Assembly (NCBI GenBank): GCA_002842655.1
Contig: PHDP01000005.1
Coordinates: 1-48,054 of the forward strand
From: Bacteroidetes bacterium HGW-Bacteroidetes-14
GTDB taxonomy: Bacteria; Bacteroidota; Bacteroidia; Bacteroidales; UBA932
Reading direction: 5' to 3'
DNA length: 48,054 bases
This document shows, in pieces, positions 41,696-48,054 of this stretch. The position numbers and the translations under genes were made by a program. The stretch's first letter is position 1. The number at the start of each line of letters is the position of its first letter. The notes below the pieces were generated by a model. The model had not been told where the DNA came from and made no database searches. It saw nothing but the letters and a program-made list of their open reading frames with translations.

Positions 41696-42834
41696 TATTT
41701 GTGTGCGTCCGGTTTAGAAAGATCTTCATTACTCATCTTAACTTTGGTCATTGCTCTCCATACATAAACTATGTAAGCAAGTACAAATGGAATCATAAGT
41801 GATGCCCATGCCATAGTTTTAAGTGTGAATTCACTCGATGAGCTGTTTTGAAGAGTAAGAGAGTATTGCTTGTCTACCGTTGAAACAAAGAATGCAGTAT
41901 CATTAAATGCAGCACATATAAGCAGACTCCAGACTGCAAGAACAACTCCTGCTCCGGTAATGTAAAAGCTGAATTTTCCCTTTGCAAACAGTGTGCTTCC
42001 AATGCCGGCTAGTACCAGGACTACTCCTGTTAAAAGCATTACGAAAGGCCAGATTAACTCTGTCATGTTAAAAAAGTACTTGTATCTCACAGCAGAGATA
42101 AGACCATTCTCAGGATTGACATGATATCCGGTCATTGTGAACAGAGCCAGCAGCAGGGCCACAAATCCCAGCACAAATGCCGGGCCGGTTACTTTTATCT
42201 GACTGCTGCATTTGCTTTTAAGTGAGTCTGAGTCAATTTGCAGCATTACATACATTAGCCCGAGTGTTCTTGCAGCCAGATAGACAACAATCCCCGTAAG
42301 AAGATTAAAGGGAACCGTAATTGCTTCAAGTCCGTGCCATCCGTTTGTCCAGTATGAGATTGTTGGTCTCAAAGTATCGGCAATACTGCTTTTGTCCATT
42401 ACAAAAGAGGCACCGCTGAAAAATGTTCCGACTGCAACTCCCAGAAGAATAGTGCCGAATGTTCCGTTCATAAAAAGGAAGGTTTCGTATGTACGCTTGC
42501 CCAGCAGGTTGCCTGCCTTGCTGCGGTATTCAAATGAAACAGCCTGAATAACAAAGAGAAACAAAATTGACATCCAGAGCCAGTAAGCCCCGCCAAAACT
42601 GGTTGAGTAGTAAAGGGGAAATGAGGCAAACATGGCACCCCCGAATGTTACAAGTGTCGTGAAGGTTAGCTCCCACTTGTGACCAAGTGCATTAACCAGA
42701 AGAGTCTTCTCCTCTTCTTTTGTGGCAGTTCCAAAAAGCAGTGTCTGCCCTCCCTGAACAAACATCAGGAATACCAGGATTGAACCAAGCAGAGTTACAA
42801 TCAGCCACCAGTATTGTTGTAGTATATATAACAT
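41692..42834 (-). CDS. cydB: Cytochrome bd quinol oxidase subunit II
   Basis: A 380-residue membrane protein with about nine helices. The N-terminal YWWLIVTLLGSILVFLMFVQGGQTLL and the GAYWLWMSILFLFVIQAVSFEYRSK segment (about 81-107, broken in length) fit CydB. It pairs with CydA and helps hold the haem groups and quinol. It starts 27 bases downstream of cydA. The oxidase reduces O2 with high affinity and suits a nanaerobic or oxygen-scavenging bacterium. Confidence 0.94.
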   Translation of the reverse strand: MLYILQQYWWLIVTLLGSILVFLMFVQGGQTLLFGTATKEEEKTLLVNALGHKWELTFTTLVTFGGAMFASFPLYYSTSFGGAYWLWMSILFLFVIQAVSFEYRSKAGNLLGKRTYETFLFMNGTFGTILLGVAVGTFFSGASFVMDKSSIADTLRPTISYWTNGWHGLEAITVPFNLLTGIVVYLAARTLGLMYVMLQIDSDSLKSKCSSQIKVTGPAFVLGFVALLLALFTMTGYHVNPENGLISAVRYKYFFNMTELIWPFVMLLTGVVLVLAGIGSTLFAKGKFSFYITGAGVVLAVWSLLICAAFNDTAFFVSTVDKQYSLTLQNSSSSEFTLKTMAWASLMIPFVLAYIVYVWRAMTKVKMSNEDLSKPDAHKY

Positions 42835-42861
42835 ATTCTTGTAGTTTAAGTGTTCAGGTTA

Positions 42862-44436
42862 TTATGCTCCCGGGCCCTTTTTGATTACTTTAAAGAGAAT
42901 GCCTAGCTCTGCTATGAGAAGTATTGTAAACAGAACAAAGAACATAACCAGAGTTGTTCTTACCGAACCGGGATTAACTGCAGAGGCAGCAGCACCAACA
43001 GGCAGAAGGTCCTGAATTGTCCATGGCTGCCTTCCCACTTCCGCAACAACCCATCCGGCCTGTGAGCAGATATATACAAGCGGAATTGACGCAATTGCAA
43101 GCCATTGATACCATTTATGCCGGGCTATCATGGATTTTCTCTCCATGTAAATAGTCAGCATGAAAAACAAAAGGAAATATCCGCCAAGAATGACCATGAT
43201 GTGGAATGAGTAGAATGTTAGCGGTACATTAGGAACAACATCTGTCGGATTTTTAATGTAACCATATCCAAAATGGTCAAAATTCTCCATCAGTTGAGTA
43301 TAAGCTGTTGCTTTTCCCTCTTCATCACCTGCTTTTGAGGCCTTTCTGTAGTTTGCGAGTCCTTCAATTGCAAGTCTTCCCTTCTCCATTCTCTCTTCAA
43401 TTGGAGGGGCTGTCTTTTCATTGCCGTTTTTATCTGTGTAGATGTATCCGCCCTTAAGGATATCCTCTATGCCGGGTACAAATGTGTCTGTTTTTCTGTT
43501 TACAAGCAGTGATAGACCCTGCGGAATTGAGATATGGAAAAGATATGGCTTTTCATTCTCATATTTAAGAGGATTGGTTGAAAGGTCTTCAATTTTCTTA
43601 CCGGGATTCAGAATCCCTACTGCAACAATAGAGGTGCCCGGATGACTTTTGTAAAGACCCTCCATGGCTGCCAGTTTCATTGGTTGTTTTGTTGCCACAT
43701 GGGTTGCAGATCCGTCACCTGACCATATTAAAACTATAAGTGATATAAGACCGAATACAGCAGCAATTTTTATGCTTTTTCTGGCAAACTCCTCCTCCCG
43801 CTTTTTAAGCAGATACCAGGCAGAGACACCAATTACGAATACTGCTGCAAGCACATAACCATTGGTTGTTGTGTGAATAAATTTGTTTGTTGCAACCGGT
43901 GAAAGTGCGACAGCCCAGAAATCGACCATTTCATTGCGGGCAGTCTCAGGATTAAACTGCATACCAACAGGGTATTGCATCCATGCGTTCGCCACCAGAA
44001 TCCAGAGGGCAGAGAGATTGGTTCCTATTGCAACCAGCCATGTTGAGATGAGGTGGGCGTTTTTGCTCACCTTGTTCCACCCGAAAAACATGACAGCAAA
44101 GAATGTGCTTTCAAGGAAAAAGGCCAGTATGCCTTCAATGGCCAGGGGAGCACCAAAGATATCTCCGACAAACCATGAATAATTTGACCAGTTGGTTCCG
44201 AACTGAAACTCCAGAATTATTCCGGTTGCAACTCCAATGGCGAAGTTGACAGCGAAAATATTCATCCAGAATTTTGCTGTCCTTTTCCAGAATTCGTTGC
44301 CTGTCCGGACATAGTATGTCTCCATAATTGCGATTATGAAGCCAAGTCCCAGCGTGAGAGGAACAAAAATCCAGTGATACATTGCGGTCAATGCAAACTG
44401 GAGTCTTGACAAATCTACAATTGAAGCTAAAATCAT
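42862..44436 (-). CDS. cydA: Cytochrome bd quinol oxidase subunit I
   Basis: A 524-residue protein carrying the haems. MYHWIFVPLTLG near residue 19 contains the haem b595/d region histidine. EGILAFFLESTFFAVMFFGW near 100-119 supplies conserved glutamates. NKFIHTTTNGYVLA includes the b558 histidine, and FHIMVILGGYF the b558 methionine. The periplasmic Q loop is long (about 270-390), as in Escherichia coli CydA, with KQPMKLAAMEG at its start. It is the second gene of the DUF4492-cydA-cydB operon. Confidence 0.96.
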   Translation of the reverse strand: MILASIVDLSRLQFALTAMYHWIFVPLTLGLGFIIAIMETYYVRTGNEFWKRTAKFWMNIFAVNFAIGVATGIILEFQFGTNWSNYSWFVGDIFGAPLAIEGILAFFLESTFFAVMFFGWNKVSKNAHLISTWLVAIGTNLSALWILVANAWMQYPVGMQFNPETARNEMVDFWAVALSPVATNKFIHTTTNGYVLAAVFVIGVSAWYLLKKREEEFARKSIKIAAVFGLISLIVLIWSGDGSATHVATKQPMKLAAMEGLYKSHPGTSIVAVGILNPGKKIEDLSTNPLKYENEKPYLFHISIPQGLSLLVNRKTDTFVPGIEDILKGGYIYTDKNGNEKTAPPIEERMEKGRLAIEGLANYRKASKAGDEEGKATAYTQLMENFDHFGYGYIKNPTDVVPNVPLTFYSFHIMVILGGYFLLFFMLTIYMERKSMIARHKWYQWLAIASIPLVYICSQAGWVVAEVGRQPWTIQDLLPVGAAASAVNPGSVRTTLVMFFVLFTILLIAELGILFKVIKKGPGA

Positions 44437-44460
44437 AATTTATGATGTGTTAAGTTTAGG

Positions 44461-44679
44461 TTATTCTGTTTTAGTGAGATTTTCGATTACCTGATTGCTT
44501 TTCTCTTCATCTGTCGAGTACTTGCCAAGGTCCGGCTGAAAGAAGAAAAGCCTGAGGATGAAGAACATTATGAAAAGTTTTACAATGATGATTAGCCACA
44601 ATGTTTTACCAAGCGGAGTCATACCTTTGAAACCTTCATAATAGAACATCCAGATTCTTTTGAACATACTGGTTCTCAT
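44461..44679 (-). CDS. DUF4492 small membrane protein, putative cytochrome bd accessory subunit
   Basis: A 72-residue protein with one long membrane helix (TLWLIIIVKLFIMFFILRLFFF) after a short amphipathic N-terminus (MFKRIWMFYYEGFKGM), matching DUF4492. It lies 24 bases upstream of cydA. Start at 44679 (MRTSMFK) or 44667 (MFKRIW); the TTG at 44685 would lie too near the predicted transcription start. Small single-helix proteins (CydX, CydH) are subunits of other bd oxidases, so a similar role is inferred from size and operon place. Confidence 0.8.
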   Translation of the reverse strand: MRTSMFKRIWMFYYEGFKGMTPLGKTLWLIIIVKLFIMFFILRLFFFQPDLGKYSTDEEKSNQVIENLTKTE

Positions 44680-44694
44680 TGGCAAATTTTTGCT

Positions 44695-44725
44695 CTAATA
44701 TAGCTTATTTTTTTGCTCGGACAAA
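44695..44725 (-). promoter_or_regulatory. Promoter of the DUF4492-cydAB operon
   Basis: Minus strand TTTG (44725-44722), 19-base spacer, TATATTAG (44702-44695), one mismatch from TAnnTTTG. Confidence 0.5.
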
Positions 44726-44743
44726 AGTGAAAAGGTATATTTG
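44712..44743 (+). promoter_or_regulatory. Promoter of the DUF362/iron-sulfur operon (TTTG-N20-TATATTTG)
   Basis: Plus-strand TTTG (44712-44715), 20-base spacer, TATATTTG (44736-44743). An in-frame TTG at 44741 falls inside the -7 box, which supports the ATG at 44762 for the DUF362 gene. Confidence 0.75.
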
Positions 44744-44761
44744 CGAAAAATAAGACCAGAT

Positions 44762-45691
44762 ATGGAACGCAGAAACTTTTTAAAGGCTGCACTTCTTGGC
44801 AGCATCGCCGGTGCGGTTCAGCTTAAGCCGGAAAATGTATTTGCCCGCGAGAGCAAAGAGGCTCCCGGTCAGAATGATTTAGTTGCCGTAATGGGCGGTG
44901 AACCCGAAGTCATGTACAAAAGGGGAATAGCAGCTATGGGAGGCATGAAGGCCTTTGTAAAAAAAGGACAGAAAGTTGTCGTGAAGCCCAACATAGGCTG
45001 GGATAAAAAACCTGAATTCGCTGCGAATACCAACCCTCAGCTGGTGGCTGCAATTGTAAAGGATTGCCTGGCTGCAGGAGCTGCAGAGGTTGTTGTTTTT
45101 GACCATACCTGTGATGAATGGCAGGCTTGTTATAAAAACAGCGGAATTGAAGCTGCTGCAAAGGCTGCAGGTGCTAAAATCGCATTTGCACATGACGAGA
45201 AATACTATAAGGAGGTAGATCTCCCAATGGGACTCAGACTAAAAAAAGCGAAGATTCATGAATCCATAATTGAGGCAGATGTCTGGATTAATGTACCTGT
45301 GCTTAAGAACCACGGTGGTGCAAAAATGACAATGTCCATGAAGAACTATATGGGTATTGTGTGGGACAGAGGTTACTGGCATGCAAATGACCTTCAGCAG
45401 TGTATTGCAGACTGTGCAACTTACACAAAAAAACCTGTTCTCAACATTGTGGATGCTTACAGAATCATGACCCAGAACGGGCCAAAGGGCAAAACAACCA
45501 ACGATGTTGTTCTGGCCAAGGCATTGTTTATTTCCAGTGATATAGTGGCTGCAGATACTGCTGCGCTAAAGTTCTTCAATCAGTTCCGTGAAATGAAGAT
45601 GGAGGATGTTTCTCACATTGGAAAAGCTGCAAAGTTCAATATCGGTACAACCGATCTGGATTCAATTAAGGTAGAGAGAATAAAAATCTGA
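44762..45691 (+). CDS. Tat-exported DUF362 domain-containing protein
   Basis: A 309-residue protein. The N-terminus MERRNFLKAALLGSIAGA is a twin-arginine signal (RRNFLK), so the folded protein is predicted to be exported by Tat, which often means a cofactor is inserted beforehand. The DUF362 core contains VVVKPNIGWD near residue 77, DHTCDEW near 118, and VLKNHGGAKMTMSMKNYMGI near 180. No ferredoxin cysteine motif is present in this copy. It lies 5 bases upstream of the six-cluster iron-sulfur gene, suggesting a joint redox function. The biochemical role is unknown. Confidence 0.85.
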   Translation: MERRNFLKAALLGSIAGAVQLKPENVFARESKEAPGQNDLVAVMGGEPEVMYKRGIAAMGGMKAFVKKGQKVVVKPNIGWDKKPEFAANTNPQLVAAIVKDCLAAGAAEVVVFDHTCDEWQACYKNSGIEAAAKAAGAKIAFAHDEKYYKEVDLPMGLRLKKAKIHESIIEADVWINVPVLKNHGGAKMTMSMKNYMGIVWDRGYWHANDLQQCIADCATYTKKPVLNIVDAYRIMTQNGPKGKTTNDVVLAKALFISSDIVAADTAALKFFNQFREMKMEDVSHIGKAAKFNIGTTDLDSIKVERIKI

Positions 45692-45696
45692 ATATA

Positions 45697-47244
45697 ATGT
45701 ACAAGTTCCTGAAAAGGGGTAGGGTAGCCGTTTCAATTTTAATTACGGTTGCCGTTACTCTTGCGTTTTTGTTTTTTTCGAACAGGGAGACAGATCTCTT
45801 CAACGGGTTTCTGAAAATTCAGTTCGTTCCTGCCCTGCTTGGCGTTTTCACCGGCAGTGCAATAATTCTGGTATTGCTTACATTACTTACACTTCTCTTC
45901 GGAAGGGTATACTGCTCTACCATATGTCCGCTGGGAACCCTGCAGGATGCAACTTCAAGAACGGCATCTCTTTTCAAGAGTAAAAAGAGCCGCAGATTTA
46001 AATACTCTTCTCCAAAAAATCTGATGAGGTACCTGATCCTGGGTGCTGCCGGCATTCCGCTCATTTTTGGATCCTCTGCCGTGATTTCATTTCTTGATCC
46101 ATATTCAAATTACGGAAAAATTTCATCTGAGATAACCGGAAGACTGGAGCAATATGTCCATAACCTGTTATCAACAGTTTTTCCGGATACGATATTCTTC
46201 AGAAGCTATTCAGTTTTTATAGCCGGGTCATTTATTTTTGCACTTGCATTTCTCATTCTGGTACTTGCAATGAGTGCCCTCAGAGGTCGTCTTTACTGTA
46301 ATACAATCTGTCCTGTCGGAACACTGCTGGGTTTTATTTCCAGATTTTCTGCCTTTAAACCAGAGATAAACAGGGAGAGCTGTAATAAATGCACGCTTTG
46401 TGTTACTAATTGTAAGGCTGAATGCATTGATTTGAAAAACAGTACAATCGATGAGTCAAGATGCGTGGGATGTCTTAATTGTATGACTGTATGCAAAAAA
46501 GGTGCTGTTACTTATAAGTATTCATGGAAGAAGAGAGAAGAACAAAATGAGGTGCCTGCAAACGCTGCTTCTGATCCTGTGCCGGCTTCTTCTGGAAGAA
46601 GGGATGCTCTCATTACACTGGGGCTTGTTGGGACATTTCTCGCAGTTAAAGCGGTTGGTAAGGTTGCCCCTCTGGCTGCAAAACCAAAAAAGGATGGAAT
46701 TGCCCCTCCGGGAGCAGTCAGCATAGATAATCTGAAGAGTAACTGTACAGCCTGTCAGGCGTGCGTTACAGCGTGCCCCAACGGTATAATAAAACCGGCA
46801 ACAGGTGAGTACGGAACAGATGGTCTGCTTATGCCTGTCTTAAGCTTTGACAAACACTTCTGCGGTTATGACTGCAATGTATGCACACAGGTGTGCCCCA
46901 ACGGAGCTCTTATTCCCCTTGAGATCGAAGAGAAGCGTCTTACTCAGATTGGAAAAGTTCGCTTTAACCTTAAAAAGTGTATCGTATTTACAGATAAGAC
47001 AGACTGCGGAGCCTGCGACGAGCACTGTCCAACCAAGGCTATAACAATGATTCCGTGGGGAGAGGAGGGTCTCTTTATTCCTAAAGTAAACAGAAATATC
47101 TGTATCGGATGCGGAGGCTGCGAGTATGTTTGTCCTGCAAAAGAGAAGGCTATGATAGTAGAACCAAATGAGGTTCATGCAATTGCACAGAAGCCAAAAG
47201 AGGAAAAGCAGGAGAAGGTGAAGGTAGACGAATTCGGCTTTTAA
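45697..47244 (+). CDS. NapH-NapG-like membrane iron-sulfur fusion protein
   Basis: A 515-residue protein. The NapH-like half (1-280) has four or more membrane helices, two CxxxCP motifs (Cys73/77, Cys201/205) and two 4Fe-4S sites (Cys229, 232, 235, 239; Cys256, 259, 262, 266). After a linker an internal twin-arginine hydrophobic segment (GRRDALITLGLVGTFLAV, about 300-317) leads into a NapG-like half with four more cysteine clusters (from Cys350, 389, 428 and 469). In nitrate reduction NapG and NapH are separate quinol-oxidising subunits; no NapA is here. It probably passes electrons from menaquinol to a periplasmic acceptor, perhaps the DUF362 protein. Confidence 0.85.
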   Translation: MYKFLKRGRVAVSILITVAVTLAFLFFSNRETDLFNGFLKIQFVPALLGVFTGSAIILVLLTLLTLLFGRVYCSTICPLGTLQDATSRTASLFKSKKSRRFKYSSPKNLMRYLILGAAGIPLIFGSSAVISFLDPYSNYGKISSEITGRLEQYVHNLLSTVFPDTIFFRSYSVFIAGSFIFALAFLILVLAMSALRGRLYCNTICPVGTLLGFISRFSAFKPEINRESCNKCTLCVTNCKAECIDLKNSTIDESRCVGCLNCMTVCKKGAVTYKYSWKKREEQNEVPANAASDPVPASSGRRDALITLGLVGTFLAVKAVGKVAPLAAKPKKDGIAPPGAVSIDNLKSNCTACQACVTACPNGIIKPATGEYGTDGLLMPVLSFDKHFCGYDCNVCTQVCPNGALIPLEIEEKRLTQIGKVRFNLKKCIVFTDKTDCGACDEHCPTKAITMIPWGEEGLFIPKVNRNICIGCGGCEYVCPAKEKAMIVEPNEVHAIAQKPKEEKQEKVKVDEFGF

Positions 47245-47265
47245 ATCTGAATTTGAGAGAAACCT

Positions 47266-47952
47266 TTACTGATCACCTTTAAGCATTTCCGGTCTTAAAA
47301 GTTTAGTCCTTTCGAGCGACTGCTCTTCCTGCCAGGCCTTAATCAGTTTTGGATTGCCGGAGAGCAGCACCTCGGGAACCTTCCACCCGTTAAAATCTGC
47401 CGGCCTTGTATAAACCGGAGGTGCAACCAGTTCGTCCTGAAATGAATCACTCAGAGCAGACATCTCGTCACCAATTGCGCCCGGAATTAGCCTTACAATT
47501 GAATCTACAATAACTGCAGCCGGAATTTCACCCCCGCTAAGAACAAAATTTCCAATTGATATTTCCTTTGTAATGAGATGTTCCCTTATTCTGTGATCAA
47601 TTCCCTTATAGTGTCCGCAGAGAATAATTATGTTTTTAAGACATGAGAGCTTATTGGATGTTGGCTGGTCAAGAATCTCTCCGTCCGGGCTGGTATAGAT
47701 AACCTCATCATACTCTCTTTCACTCTTCAGCCTGGAGATAATATTGTAAATTGGTTCAATCATAAGAACCATCCCTGCCTCACCTCCAAACGGGTAATCA
47801 TCAACCTGTTTGTATCGTCCTTTTCCCCAGTCACGGATATTGTGAACAACAATTTCTACAAGTCCTTTATCTGCAGCCCTCTTCACAATCGAGTGATTAA
47901 GCGGGCTTTCAAGCAGTTCCGGTAAGACTGAAAGTATATCGATTCTTATCAT
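47266..47952 (-). CDS. trmD: tRNA (guanine-N1)-methyltransferase
   Basis: A 228-residue SPOUT methyltransferase. It begins [17 protein letters not shown], has [16 protein letters not shown] near 52, [16 protein letters not shown] near 111, and [16 protein letters not shown] near 129, the knotted SAM-binding region. It makes m1G37 in tRNAs reading CNN codons. The ATG at 47952 lies 4 bases after the -7 box TAAATTTG, so the message may be almost leaderless. It is divergent from the gene starting at 48034. No rpsP, rimM or rplS is adjacent on the visible side. Confidence 0.96.
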   Translation of the reverse strand: MIRIDILSVLPELLESPLNHSIVKRAADKGLVEIVVHNIRDWGKGRYKQVDDYPFGGEAGMVLMIEPIYNIISRLKSEREYDEVIYTSPDGEILDQPTSNKLSCLKNIIILCGHYKGIDHRIREHLITKEISIGNFVLSGGEIPAAVIVDSIVRLIPGAIGDEMSALSDSFQDELVAPPVYTRPADFNGWKVPEVLLSGNPKLIKAWQEEQSLERTKLLRPEMLKGDQ

Positions 47953-47956
47953 GGCG

Positions 47957-47986
47957 CAAATTTACACAAATCACCGCTTTGGCAAA
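47957..47986 (-). promoter_or_regulatory. Promoter of trmD, giving a near-leaderless transcript
   Basis: Minus strand TTTG (47986-47983), 18-base spacer, TAAATTTG (47964-47957). The box ends 4 bases before the trmD ATG. Confidence 0.55.
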
Positions 47987-47995
47987 TAATTTTTC

Positions 47996-48003
47996 TATAT
48001 TTG
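47996..48003 (+). promoter_or_regulatory. -7 box of the divergent gene at 48034
   Basis: Plus-strand TATATTTG fits TAnnTTTG and ends 30 bases before the ATG at 48034. Confidence 0.6.
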
Positions 48004-48033
48004 CAAGTTATTAAACTTAATTGTCTTGTAATA

Positions 48034-48054
48034 ATGAACCAGGAAGTTAACACA
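48034..48054 (+). CDS. Start of an unidentified gene (partial)
   Basis: Only seven codons (MNQEVNT) are inside the window. The ATG follows a TATATTTG -7 box by 30 bases and is divergent from trmD. Nothing can be said of its product. Confidence 0.4.

Noticed and set aside
46596-46650. Internal twin-arginine segment as the start of a separate NapG gene
   Set aside because: There is no stop codon before it, the frame is continuous from 45697, and no promoter or good initiation site is seen; a fusion is simpler.
1-48054. CRISPR arrays, tRNA or rRNA genes, insertion sequences, prophage
   Set aside because: No regularly spaced repeats, cloverleaf sequences, transposases, integrases or phage genes were noticed while reading both strands; a tRNAscan or repeat search could still find something missed.

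Overview
The window looks like chromosomal DNA of a Bacteroidota bacterium, most likely an anaerobic or nanaerobic member of the Bacteroidales. This rests on many TAnnTTTG (-7) boxes, several with an upstream TTTG about 20 bases away. It also rests on the scarcity of strong Shine-Dalgarno sequences and on gene families typical of the phylum: DUF2764 in a V-type ATPase operon, DUF4301, DUF6249, DUF4492, PF14905-type barrels, M56-TonB fusions and a methylmalonyl-CoA decarboxylase operon. I saw no rRNA, tRNA, CRISPR array, insertion sequence or prophage. The zeta-like gene at the left edge and the gene starting at 48034 run off the window.

Layout. 1-3.5 kb: partial zeta-type kinase, a DUF2400/TIGR02757 protein, a small lipoprotein, and a BlaI-M56/TonB signalling pair preceded by ACTA/TAGT dyads. 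3.6-7.3 kb (minus): L31 type B, then the operon glmM-namZ-BI-1. 7.4-14.6 kb (minus): V-type ATPase operon E-DUF2764-A-B-D-I-K without F or G genes. 14.7-19.3 kb (minus): methylmalonyl-CoA epimerase and the sodium-pumping methylmalonyl-CoA decarboxylase, including an unusual lamin-tail/OadG fusion. The ATPase ring subunit carries the residues that bind sodium in Enterococcus hirae NtpK. Together these two operons look like a sodium bioenergetic block: decarboxylation on the way to propionate exports Na+, and the V-ATPase could use or restore that gradient.

19.4-31.7 kb: yebC and a TPR protein; recF-DUF721(DciA-like)-pdxB-DUF4301; an ECF sigma factor with a putative membrane anti-sigma factor and a divergent DUF6249 membrane protein; a deoxyhypusine-synthase-like gene divergent from lysA; tetR; ffh; folD. 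31.7-39 kb (minus): an ABC ATPase, permease and YtrA-type GntR regulator, followed by two paralogous outer-membrane barrel proteins. 39.2-47.3 kb: M28-PDZ peptidase with an unknown membrane protein; DUF4492-cydA-cydB (cytochrome bd); a Tat-exported DUF362 protein with a NapH-NapG-like six-cluster iron-sulfur fusion. trmD closes the window.

The most interesting signal is regulatory. The sigma/anti-sigma operon and its divergent DUF6249 neighbour each have TGTAAC-N16-CGTCAAAA in opposite orientations, a textbook ECF promoter layout that suggests autoregulation. About 8 to 11 kb away, both outer-membrane barrel genes carry TGCAAC-N17-CGTCTAA at matching positions, and a third related site (GGCAAC-N16-CGTCTTA) lies between them upstream of two hairpins. 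This suggests an ECF envelope regulon with at least four or five promoters in this window. All functions are inferred by reading the sequence; no database search was run.
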